A stretch of 64,000 nt of DNA, from NCBI RefSeq assembly GCF_003112575.1, contig NZ_BEWC01000008.1, forward strand, positions 62,001 to 126,000, in the 5' to 3' direction. Source of the DNA: Streptomyces ardesiacus (lineage in GTDB: Bacteria > Actinomycetota > Actinomycetes > Streptomycetales > Streptomycetaceae). The notes under the pieces are model-generated. The model searched no databases. It was not told where the DNA came from and was given only the letters and a program-made list of their open reading frames with translations. Both the position numbers and the translations under genes were made by a program. Positions 57,252 to 64,000 of this stretch are shown in pieces. How positions within the stretch are numbered: the first letter of the stretch is position 1; each line of letters begins with the position of its first letter.

Positions 57252-57926
57252 ATGAGCCGCGCAGCACTGCTCGTCCTCGCGGACGGCCGCTTCCCCGCCG
57301 GTGGGCACGCCCACTCCGGCGGGGCGGAGGCCGCCGTGCGGGCGGGACGCATCACCGACGCCGCGAGCCTGGAGGCGTTCTGCCGTGGGCGGTTGCACAC
57401 GAGCGGGGTTGTCGCGGCGTGTGTCGCGGCCGCCGCCGCGCTCGGCGTCGACCCCGGCGAACTCGACCGGGCCGCCGACGCCCGCACCCCGTCGCCCGCC
57501 CTGCGGGTGGCGGCGCGCCGCCTGGGGCGGCAGTTGACGCGGGCCGCCAGGGCGACCTGGCCGAGTCCCGAACTCGACGCCGTGGCCGCGCTGTTCCCCA
57601 AGGGCGCCCATCAGCCCGTCGTGCTCGGGCTGGCCGCGCGCGCGGCCGGTCTCACGGCGCTCGACGCGGCGTACTGCTCCCTCTACGAGGGGGTGAGCGG
57701 GCCCGCGACCGCCGTCGTGCGGCTGCTCGGTCTCGATCCGTTCGACGCGACGGGCGTGCTCGCGCGGCTCGCGGACGAGGTGGACCGGGCGGCCCGGGAG
57801 GCCGTGGAGACGGCCGAGCGCGTCGTGACCGACGGGGCCGGCGTGCTGCCCGCGCGGTCCGCGCCGTTGCTGGAGATCGGGGCGGAGGCGCATGCCGCCT
57901 GGCCCGTGCGGTTGTTCGCCTCGTAG
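57252..57926 (+). CDS. ureF: Urease accessory protein UreF
   Basis: A 224-residue helical accessory protein. LLVLADGRFPAGGHAHSGGA is the UreF N-terminus, with AYCSLYEGVSGPATAVVRLL and LGLDPFDATGVLARLADEVD later. UreF joins UreD and UreG on apo-urease and controls GTP hydrolysis during nickel insertion. It starts eight bases after ureC. A 166-base gap with a hairpin follows before ureG. Confidence 0.93.
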   Translation: MSRAALLVLADGRFPAGGHAHSGGAEAAVRAGRITDAASLEAFCRGRLHTSGVVAACVAAAAALGVDPGELDRAADARTPSPALRVAARRLGRQLTRAARATWPSPELDAVAALFPKGAHQPVVLGLAARAAGLTALDAAYCSLYEGVSGPATAVVRLLGLDPFDATGVLARLADEVDRAAREAVETAERVVTDGAGVLPARSAPLLEIGAEAHAAWPVRLFAS

Positions 57927-57964
57927 GTGAGTTCGCCCCCGCCGTCCCTTTCCGTTCCCTGCAT

Positions 57965-58010
57965 CAGGGGCCACGGCCCCTTCCACCCCGCCGGGGGGCC
58001 GTGCCCCCTG
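57965..58010 (+). terminator. Long imperfect hairpin between ureF and ureG
   Basis: CAGGGGCCACGGCCCC (57965-57980) pairs with GGGGCCGTGCCCCCTG (57995-58010) apart from a bulge, around a 14-base loop. Within the operon it may act as an attenuator or RNA processing site, lowering accessory gene expression relative to structural subunits. Confidence 0.6.
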
Positions 58011-58092
58011 GCCCCCCTTCGGCCTCAACGGCCCCGTCCCCGCGCGCCGGACGGGCCGGAAGGCCGACCCCGACTTCGACAGGAGCCGTTTC

Positions 58093-58770
58093 ATGCATCT
58101 CGACCATCACCACGAAGCCCCGGCCGCCGTCTCCGCCGACGCCCGCCGTCCCGACGGGACCCGTCGGGCGCTGCGGATCGGGCTCGGAGGGCCCGTCGGT
58201 TCCGGGAAGACCGCCACCGTCGCCGCGCTGTGCCGGGCGCTGCGGGAGGAGTTGTCCCTCGCGGTGGTGACCAACGACATCTACACCCGTGAGGACGCCG
58301 AGTTCCTGCTGAGGGAGGCCGTGCTGCCGCCCGAGCGGATCACCGCCGTGGAGACCGGCGCGTGTCCGCACACCGCGATCCGGGACGACATCTCCGCCAA
58401 CCTGGAGGCCGTCGAGGACCTGGAGGACGAAGTCGGGCCCCTCGACCTGGTCCTGGTGGAGTCCGGCGGGGACAACCTCACCGCCACCTTCTCCAAGGGG
58501 CTGGTCGACGCGCAGGTGTTCGTGATCGACGTGGCGGGCGGCGACGACATCCCGCGCAAGGGCGGCCCCGGTGTCGCCACCGCCGACCTGCTGATCGTCA
58601 ACAAGACCGACCTCGCGCCGTACGTCGGTTCCGACCTCGCGCGGATGGCCGCCGACGCCAAGGCGGTCCGTGGCGAACTCCCCGTCGTCCTCCAGTCGTT
58701 GCGGAGCGAGGACGGAGTGCGCGAGGTCGCCGACTGGGTGCGGGAGCGGATCGCCGCGTGGACCGCGTGA
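58093..58770 (+). CDS. ureG: Urease accessory GTPase UreG
   Basis: A 225-residue SIMIBI GTPase. P-loop IGLGGPVGSGKTATVAALCR, AVVTNDIYTREDAEFL, the nickel-binding CPH in VETGACPHTAIRDDISANLE, VLVESGGDNLTATFSKGLVD and the base motif LIVNKTDLAPYVG are complete. The N-terminal MHLDHHHEAP is His-rich; no ureE nickel chaperone gene is present, so this tail may help bind nickel (inference). GTGA overlap links it to ureD. Confidence 0.96.
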   Translation: MHLDHHHEAPAAVSADARRPDGTRRALRIGLGGPVGSGKTATVAALCRALREELSLAVVTNDIYTREDAEFLLREAVLPPERITAVETGACPHTAIRDDISANLEAVEDLEDEVGPLDLVLVESGGDNLTATFSKGLVDAQVFVIDVAGGDDIPRKGGPGVATADLLIVNKTDLAPYVGSDLARMAADAKAVRGELPVVLQSLRSEDGVREVADWVRERIAAWTA

Positions 58771-59531
58771 CCACGGCCCCGGGCGGCGTCCGGGCGAGCG
58801 CCCGCGTGCTCGCCCGCGGCGACGGGCGGGGCGGCACCGCCCTGCCCGTCCTGGAGGGCGAGGGACCCCTCGCCCTGCGGCGGACCCGGGGGAGCGGAGC
58901 CGAGGCCCGGGTGATGCTGGTCGGCGCGATGAGCGGGCCGCTCGGCGGCGACCACTTCACGGTGGACGTCCAGGCCCGGAGCGGCGCCCGCCTGCGGGTC
59001 GGCTCGGCCGCCGCCACGCTCGCGCTGCCCGGGCAGGACAAGGCCGGAGCCCGCTACGACGTCCGGCTCACCGTCGACGACGGGGCCGAGCTGTGCTGGC
59101 TGCCGGAGCAGTTGATCTCCGCCGGGGGCAGCGATCTGCGCCTCACCACGTCCGTCGACCTGGCCGCCGGGGCACGGCTGCTGCTGCGCGAGGAGCAGGT
59201 GCTCGGGCGGGCCGGGGAGGAGCCCGGGCGCCTCACCAGCCGTCTGACCGTGCGGATCGACGGGCGCTGCGTCCTCGACCAGGAGCTGGGCTGCGGGCCC
59301 GGCGCGCCGGGCGGCTGGGACGGTCCGGCCGGGCTGGCGGGACACCGGGCGGTCGGCCAGGTGGTCGTCGTACGGCCCGAGTTCGCCGACCGGCCACCGG
59401 CGGGTTGCGTGTACGAGGAGGGCGCGGCCGTCATGCCGCTCGCCGGGCCCGCCGCGCTGGTGAGCGCCGTGGCGCCGGACGGGCTGCGGCTGCGGCGGCT
59501 GCTGGACGGGGCGCTCGTCTCGCTGGACTGA
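58767..59531 (+). CDS. ureD: Urease accessory protein UreD
   Basis: A 254-residue accessory protein: GPLGGDHFTVDVQARSGARL, LRVGSAAATLALPG, CWLPEQLISAGGSDLRLTTS and LLREEQVLGRAGEEPGRLTS are UreD (UreH) motifs. It binds apo-urease and, with UreF and UreG, delivers nickel. The GTG at 58767 overlaps the ureG stop; a GTG three codons earlier is also possible. It ends the operon. Confidence 0.92.
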   Translation: MTTAPGGVRASARVLARGDGRGGTALPVLEGEGPLALRRTRGSGAEARVMLVGAMSGPLGGDHFTVDVQARSGARLRVGSAAATLALPGQDKAGARYDVRLTVDDGAELCWLPEQLISAGGSDLRLTTSVDLAAGARLLLREEQVLGRAGEEPGRLTSRLTVRIDGRCVLDQELGCGPGAPGGWDGPAGLAGHRAVGQVVVVRPEFADRPPAGCVYEEGAAVMPLAGPAALVSAVAPDGLRLRRLLDGALVSLD

Positions 59532-59672
59532 GGTCCACCCCGGTGGTTCCGTCGATCGAACGCGGTTCTCCGTTTATCGGATTGGCAAAGAAGTAGTACT
59601 GGCTCTGTTCTCAGGAAAGCCACAGCCGCGAAGATCCCCGTACTTGTCGCGAACACGTACGGGGAGGGCCAC

Positions 59673-61286
59673 TTGAGCAAGAGCAGCATGCGGCGGAGGG
59701 CGACCGCGTTCGGCACGGCCGGAGCGCTGGTCACCGCCACGCTGATAGCCGGCGCCGTCTCGGCGCCCGCCGCGAGCGCCGCCCCGGCCGACGGACAGGG
59801 GCACGCGCGGGGCTGGGACCGGGAGGCGCGCGGCGCGGCCGTCGCCGCCGCCCGCGCCGCCAGGGCCGGTGTCGACTGGAAGGACTGCGCAGCCGACTGG
59901 AACCTGCCGAAGCCCATCCAGTGCGGCTACGTCACGGTGCCGCTGGACTACGCCAAGCCGGACGGCAAGCAGATCAAGCTCGCCGTCGACCGCATCGGCA
60001 ACACGGGAAGCAAGGGCGAGCGCCAGGGCGCGCTCATCTACAACCCCGGCGGGCCCGGCGGCTCCGGCCTGCGCTTCCCCGCCCGCGTCACGAGCAAGAG
60101 CGCGGTGTGGGCGAAGGCGGCCAAGGCCTACGACTTCGTCGGCTTCGACCCCCGCGGCGTCGGCCACTCCGCTCCCATCTCCTGCGTGGACCCCCAGGAG
60201 TTCGTCGCGGCGCCCAAGGCCGACCCCGTGCCCGGCTCCGAGGCGGACAAGCGCGTCCAGCGGGGGCTCGCCCGCGCGTACGCCGAGGGCTGCTTCGAGC
60301 GCAGCGGCGAGATGCTCCCGCACATGACCACGCCGAACACCGCGCGCGACCTCGACGTCATCCGCGCCGCGCTCGGCGAGACGAAGCTCAACTACCTCGG
60401 CGTCTCCTACGGCACCTACCTCGGCGCCGTCTACGGCACCCTCTTCCCGGACCACGTCCGCCGCATGGTCGTCGACAGCGTCGTCAACCCCTCCCGCGAC
60501 AAGATCTGGTACCAGGCCAACCTGGACCAGGACGTCGCCTTCGAGGGCCGCTGGAAGGACTGGCAGGACTGGGTGGCCGCGAACGACGCCACCTACCACC
60601 TCGGCGACACCCGCGCCGAGGTCCAGGACCAGTGGCTGAAGCTGCGCGCCACCGCCGCGAAGGAGCCGCTGGGCGGCGTCGTCGGACCGGCCGAGCTGAT
60701 CTCCTTCTTCCAGAGCGCCCCGTACTACGACTCCGCCTGGGCGCCGACCGCCGAGATCTTCAGCAAGTACGTGGCCGGTGACACCCAGGCCCTCGTCGAC
60801 GCCGCCGCGCCCGACCCGTCCGACACCGCGGGCAACGCCTCCGCGGAGAACGGCAACGCCGTCTACACGGCCGTCGAGTGCACCGACGCCAAGTGGCCGG
60901 CCAACTGGAACACCTGGGACCGGGACAACACCCGACTGCACCGCGACCACCCGTTCATGACCTGGGCCAACGCCTGGATGAACCTGCCGTGCGCCACCTG
61001 GCCGGTCAAGCAGCAGACCCCGCTGAACGTCAAGACCGGCAAGGGACTTCCGCCGGTGCTGATCGTCCAGTCCGAGCGCGACGCGGCCACCCCGTACGCG
61101 GGCGCCGTCGAACTGCACCAGCGGTTCAAGGGCTCCCGGCTCGTCACCGAGCGGGACGCCGGTTCGCACGGTGTCACGGGACTGGTCAACCCGTGCGTCA
61201 ACGACCGCGTCGACGCCTACCTGCTCACCGGCGAGCTGGACGCCCGTGACGTGACCTGCGCCCCGCACGCCACGCCCAAGCCGTAA
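59673..61286 (+). CDS. Secreted tripeptidyl-aminopeptidase-like alpha/beta hydrolase
   Basis: A 537-residue protein similar to the Streptomyces Tap/SlpD family. The N-terminal signal (RRRATAFGTAGALVTATLIA, ending SAPAASA) directs export. The catalytic Ser245 is in NYLGVSYGTYLGAVYG; GALIYNPGGPGGSGLRFPAR supplies the oxyanion region, PPVLIVQSERDAATPYAGAV the Asp and DAGSHGVTGLVNPCVNDRVD the His in the C-terminal TAP-C domain. It would remove N-terminal tripeptides from extracellular peptides. The start is TTG at 59673 with GGGGAGGG seven bases upstream. A terminator follows. Confidence 0.9.
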   Translation: MSKSSMRRRATAFGTAGALVTATLIAGAVSAPAASAAPADGQGHARGWDREARGAAVAAARAARAGVDWKDCAADWNLPKPIQCGYVTVPLDYAKPDGKQIKLAVDRIGNTGSKGERQGALIYNPGGPGGSGLRFPARVTSKSAVWAKAAKAYDFVGFDPRGVGHSAPISCVDPQEFVAAPKADPVPGSEADKRVQRGLARAYAEGCFERSGEMLPHMTTPNTARDLDVIRAALGETKLNYLGVSYGTYLGAVYGTLFPDHVRRMVVDSVVNPSRDKIWYQANLDQDVAFEGRWKDWQDWVAANDATYHLGDTRAEVQDQWLKLRATAAKEPLGGVVGPAELISFFQSAPYYDSAWAPTAEIFSKYVAGDTQALVDAAAPDPSDTAGNASAENGNAVYTAVECTDAKWPANWNTWDRDNTRLHRDHPFMTWANAWMNLPCATWPVKQQTPLNVKTGKGLPPVLIVQSERDAATPYAGAVELHQRFKGSRLVTERDAGSHGVTGLVNPCVNDRVDAYLLTGELDARDVTCAPHATPKP

Positions 61287-61306
61287 CCGGCCGACGGACG
61301 CGCACG

Positions 61307-61339
61307 CGGTGGGGGCGGCCGGTCCGGCCGCCCCCACCG
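61307..61339. terminator. Perfect hairpin between converging genes
   Basis: CGGTGGGGGCGGCCGG (61307-61322) and its reverse complement (61324-61339) form a 16-bp GC-rich stem around a single T, so the real loop is a few bases larger. It ends directly at the stop of the converging epimerase gene and serves both strands. Confidence 0.88.
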
Positions 61340-62368
61340 TCAACGCCGCCCCGCCCAGGCGTCCTCGGCCGCGTAGTCGAAGAGGTCGCCGTACGCCGTG
61401 TACATCTCCGGGTAGGCCTCGCGCCAGTCCCGTCCTGCCAGCCGCTCCTCGATGAAGGCCACGGTCCGGGGCAGGGCGTCGGCGTACCGGGCGACCGGGC
61501 GGTAGCCCAGCTCTTCCCGTGCCGCGCCCATGTCACACACCACCGGAGCCGGCACGGTCCACGGGGTGTCCCCGACGCCGTCCGCCGGCGGGGGGCCGTC
61601 CACCAGCAGGTACTCGGCCTCGACACCCATCACCGCGTCGATCGCCGCCCCGATCTCCGCCACCGTCGGGGCGTCCGGGTCCACCGCGTTCAGGACGCGG
61701 GTGCCCGGCCTCGCTGCGGCCAGCCCGATCAGCTCGGCGATGTTGTCGACGCCTGCCGGGTGGAAGCGGCTCGTACCGCCGTACGCGAGTACGCGCTGCC
61801 GTCTGCCGTCGAGGTTGCGCTTGACGAAGTACAGCTCCCGCGGAGTCCGGCAGTACGGCCCGTGGACCGCGCCCGCACGCAGCAGGGTCACCGGCAGCCG
61901 GTCACCCGCCGCCAGGAGTTCCCGCTCCAGCGCCGCCTTGCGGGCGCTGTAGGAGCCGTTGCCCGGGCGGACGGTGCGCTGCGCCTCCGTGAGCGGCACC
62001 GGGTACTCGGGGAAGCCGCCGGGCTCGCCCTGCGTGTCGAAGCCGCGGCCCCTGTCGTCCTCGTAGACCGACACGCTGGAGATCACCACCGCCGAACCGA
62101 CTCGTCCGGCGAGCGAGACCAACTGCCGTGCGTGCCGCTCTCCGTAGGCCACCACGTCCACCAGCACGTCGCAGTCCCCGCCCACCGCCGCCGCCAGCGC
62201 CGCGTCGTCGTCCCGGTCGGCGACCACCGCCCGCACGTCCCCGGACCACCGCCGGTCCCGGTCGCCGCTCCGCGAGACGGCCGTCACCTCCCACCCGTCC
62301 CGGGCCAGCGCGTCCACCGCCGCCCGTCCGATCTGTCCCGTCGCCCCGATCACCACCGCACGTGTCAT
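61340..62368 (-). CDS. NAD-dependent epimerase/dehydratase family protein
   Basis: A 342-residue extended SDR. VVIGATGQIGRAAVDALARD is the NAD motif, VVISSVSVYEDD holds the catalytic Ser, GSYSARKAALERELL the YxxxK pair, and LLRAGAVHGPYCRTPRELYF the substrate region. The ATG at 62368 starts the Rossmann strand directly. A nucleoside-diphosphate sugar or another small substrate is possible; no sugar pathway genes are adjacent. Confidence 0.87.
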   Translation of the reverse strand: MTRAVVIGATGQIGRAAVDALARDGWEVTAVSRSGDRDRRWSGDVRAVVADRDDDAALAAAVGGDCDVLVDVVAYGERHARQLVSLAGRVGSAVVISSVSVYEDDRGRGFDTQGEPGGFPEYPVPLTEAQRTVRPGNGSYSARKAALERELLAAGDRLPVTLLRAGAVHGPYCRTPRELYFVKRNLDGRRQRVLAYGGTSRFHPAGVDNIAELIGLAAARPGTRVLNAVDPDAPTVAEIGAAIDAVMGVEAEYLLVDGPPPADGVGDTPWTVPAPVVCDMGAAREELGYRPVARYADALPRTVAFIEERLAGRDWREAYPEMYTAYGDLFDYAAEDAWAGRR

Positions 62369-62447
62369 ACGGCGACCGTAGGTGCCCCGGCCCCGGCCGG
62401 TCACGCCGTTCTGCCGACGGCAGAGGACGCGGCCCCGAAGGCCCCGG

Positions 62448-63170
62448 CTAACGGCGCGGCAGCCGGGGGAACCTGCGGCCCTCGGCCGCCTTCCTGGCCT
62501 CCTCGGCCTTCACGTCCGCGGCGTACCGGTCGACGTACTCCTGGCCGGACAGCGAGAGGATGGCGTAGACGATCTCGTCGGTGACGGCACGCAGCACGGC
62601 CTTCTCGCCCTCCATGCCCGCGTAGCGCGAGAAGTCGAGGGGCTCGCCGAAGCGGATCACCACCGGGTGCAGCCTCGGGATCTTCCGGCCCGGCGGCTGT
62701 GCCTCGAAGGTGCCGATCATCGCGCAGGGCACGACGGGCACCCGGGCCCTCAGGGCCATCACCGCGACGCCGACCTTGCCCTTGTACAGCCGGCCGTCGT
62801 GCGAACGCGTGCCCTCCGGATAGATGCCGAGCAACTCGCCCCGGCCCAGCACACCGAGCCCCTCGCGGATCGCGGCCTGCCCCGCCTCCTTGCCGGAGCG
62901 GTCGACGGGGATCTGGCCGGCGCTGCGGAAGAAGAACGCGGTCAGCCTGCCCTTGAGGCCCGGCCCGGTGAAGTACTCGGCCTTGGCGAGGAAGGTGATG
63001 CGGCGCTTGAGCACCGCGGGCATCAGGAAGTGGTCCGAGAAGGAGAGGTGGTTGCCCGCGACGATGGCCGCCCCCGAGTCCGGCACATGGTCCAGGCCCT
63101 CGATCCGCGGGCGGAAGACGACCCTCAGCAGCGGGCCCAGCAGGACGTACTTGAGCACGTAGTAGAACAC
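62448..63170 (-). CDS. 1-acyl-sn-glycerol-3-phosphate acyltransferase (PlsC family)
   Basis: A 240-residue lysophosphatidic acid acyltransferase-like protein for phospholipid synthesis. The HX4D motif is NHLSFSD (about residues 40-46), FRSAGQIPVDRSGKEAGQAA follows, and IYPEGTRSHDGRLYKGKVGV holds the EGTR glycerol-phosphate motif. The N-terminus VFYYVLKYVLLGPLLRVVF is the membrane helix. The GTG start at 63170 follows GGAGA; a longer frame upstream has no family similarity. Several paralogues are normal in Streptomyces. Confidence 0.9.
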   Translation of the reverse strand: MFYYVLKYVLLGPLLRVVFRPRIEGLDHVPDSGAAIVAGNHLSFSDHFLMPAVLKRRITFLAKAEYFTGPGLKGRLTAFFFRSAGQIPVDRSGKEAGQAAIREGLGVLGRGELLGIYPEGTRSHDGRLYKGKVGVAVMALRARVPVVPCAMIGTFEAQPPGRKIPRLHPVVIRFGEPLDFSRYAGMEGEKAVLRAVTDEIVYAILSLSGQEYVDRYAADVKAEEARKAAEGRRFPRLPRR

Positions 63171-63387
63171 GGTGCGTCTCCAGTTCTCCGGGCTCCCGGC
63201 CGGTCGTCCGCGACCGGTGACCGATCGTAGCCCGAGGGCGGCGGAACCGGCCGGGAGCGGTTCGGCCGCTCTTCGGTCAACTCGATTGACGCGGCCCACC
63301 CCGTCCTCTGTGCTGTCCGGTGGCGGAACGCGCGAAGCCCGGGCGGCGCACGGCCCGCGGCGGGGGCGCGACCGGGGGGAGGGCCGG

Positions 63388-64000
63388 ATGAGCGGCGGAT
63401 CGGCGCGGGCGGGCGGGGCACCGTGGGCGGAGTTCGGGCGGCACCTGCGCTCCCTGCGCAGGGCGGCGGGGCTCACCCAGGTGCAACTCGGCCTGCGGGT
63501 GGGCTACCACCACTCGGCGGTGAGCAAGCTGGAGGCGGGCCTGCGCGAGCCGCCCGTGGGACTGGTGCGCCGGCTCGACACGGTGCTGGAGACGGGCGGG
63601 GAACTGGCCGCGATCGTCGCCGCGCCGCGCGAGGCGGCCCGGCGGCAGGACCGGTCCCCGGCCGACCCGGCGCTGTTCGCGCCGCTGCCCGGTGCGGACG
63701 CCCCCGGGGGGCAGGGCGCGCCGGACCTCCGGATGTGGCCCGCGCGGCTGCCCGCCGAGGGACTGGTGTGCCCGCTGCACGGCACCGCCGGGTGCGCGGT
63801 GCCCGAGCCGGGCGCGCTGCCGGCGCCGCTCGGCGGGCCGGGCCCGGCGGGCGGCCCCGCCCCGGAATGGGCCACCGGAACCGGAGCGGCGGTCGCCGAG
63901 GGGGAACTGCTGCACGGCCTCACCGCCGTCCTCGCCTGTCTGATCCGCGAGGCGTTTCGGCACGAGGGCCGGGTGACGGCCGTCGAGGGGCTGCTGCGTG
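63388..64000 (+). CDS. XRE-family helix-turn-helix protein, 5' part
   Basis: The frame is open to the window end; 204 residues are visible. The HTH lies near residues 15-65 (HLRSLRRAAGLTQVQLGLRV, GYHHSAVSKLEAGLREPPVG). A long Pro/Gly/Ala-rich linker follows with a few Cys and His (GLVCPLHGTAGCAVPEPG), then a helix starting near LLHGLTAVLACLIREAFR. The ATG at 63388 follows GGGGGAGGG. The rest of the protein and its function are not visible; it is one of the many Streptomyces XRE regulators. Confidence 0.8.
   Translation, partial: MSGGSARAGGAPWAEFGRHLRSLRRAAGLTQVQLGLRVGYHHSAVSKLEAGLREPPVGLVRRLDTVLETGGELAAIVAAPREAARRQDRSPADPALFAPLPGADAPGGQGAPDLRMWPARLPAEGLVCPLHGTAGCAVPEPGALPAPLGGPGPAGGPAPEWATGTGAAVAEGELLHGLTAVLACLIREAFRHEGRVTAVEGLLR

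Overview
The window reads as the chromosome of a Streptomyces species. GC content is very high with third-position GC bias, GTG and TTG starts are common, genes are packed with 4- to 8-base overlaps, and several actinomycete-specific families are present (ECF41 sigma factor, WhiJ/DUF397/ATPase set, MocR, GlnR-type urease promoter). The order sbcCD, phoD, purB, bio genes and urease resembles the corresponding core-arm region of S. coelicolor as I remember it. No rRNA, tRNA, CRISPR array, IS element or prophage was seen.

Layout. 1-12 kb: housekeeping and metabolic genes (sbcD 3' part, sbcC, an orphan Imm21-like gene, an SDR, a DUF885 peptidase-like protein, an Lrp regulator divergent from a PLP sulfur enzyme, an ACT-GNAT protein, a Tat-exported PhoD). 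12-24 kb: an accessory, cluster-like block. A MocR regulator is divergent from nine same-strand genes: a small membrane protein, a DUF2156 aminoacyl-tRNA-transferase-like protein, an acyl-CoA-dehydrogenase-like flavoprotein, a thioester reductase, a class III aminotransferase, an SRPBCC protein, a flavin reductase, an amine-oxidase-like FAD protein and a WS/DGAT-like acyltransferase. A convergent carboxyl-methyltransferase-like gene follows a strong terminator. 24-31.5 kb: an AarF kinase, an odd Ala/Gly/Asn-Pro repeat protein, a small ECF sigma factor, a flavin-halogenase-like protein, an HD-domain protein, a lipase and an alpha/beta hydrolase. 31.6-38.9 kb: regulators (ECF41, GntR with a DasR-like palindrome, ROK, a two-component pair) and an ABC exporter. 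39-47 kb: mug, purB, GDSL hydrolase, cupin, paired CNNM/CorC proteins, GNAT, an F420-type oxidoreductase and a methyltransferase. 47-52 kb: biotin synthesis (bioF divergent from bioB-bioA-bioD). 52-54 kb: a WhiJ-type regulatory set and an NlpC/P60 cell-wall hydrolase behind a c-di-AMP riboswitch. 54.7-59.5 kb: urease operon ureABCFGD behind a GlnR-like site. 59.6-64 kb: secreted tripeptidyl-peptidase-like protein, epimerase, PlsC acyltransferase and a truncated XRE regulator.

The most interesting part is 13.6-23.8 kb. It combines a free-standing reductase and aminotransferase (fatty acyl thioester to aldehyde to alkylamine), an acyl-CoA-dehydrogenase-fold flavoprotein lacking the usual dehydrogenase motif plus a flavin reductase (the VlmH/VlmR arrangement for amine N-hydroxylation in valanimycin synthesis), and a free-standing MprF-like transferase domain (the kind of chemistry done by VlmA, which moves serine from seryl-tRNA to a hydroxylamine). 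With a small His/Asp-bearing membrane protein and a carboxyl methyltransferase, this suggests a cluster for a long-chain aliphatic azoxy or other N-N bonded metabolite, of the azodyrecin/maniwamycin type. This is inference from gene content; the product is not shown by the sequence.
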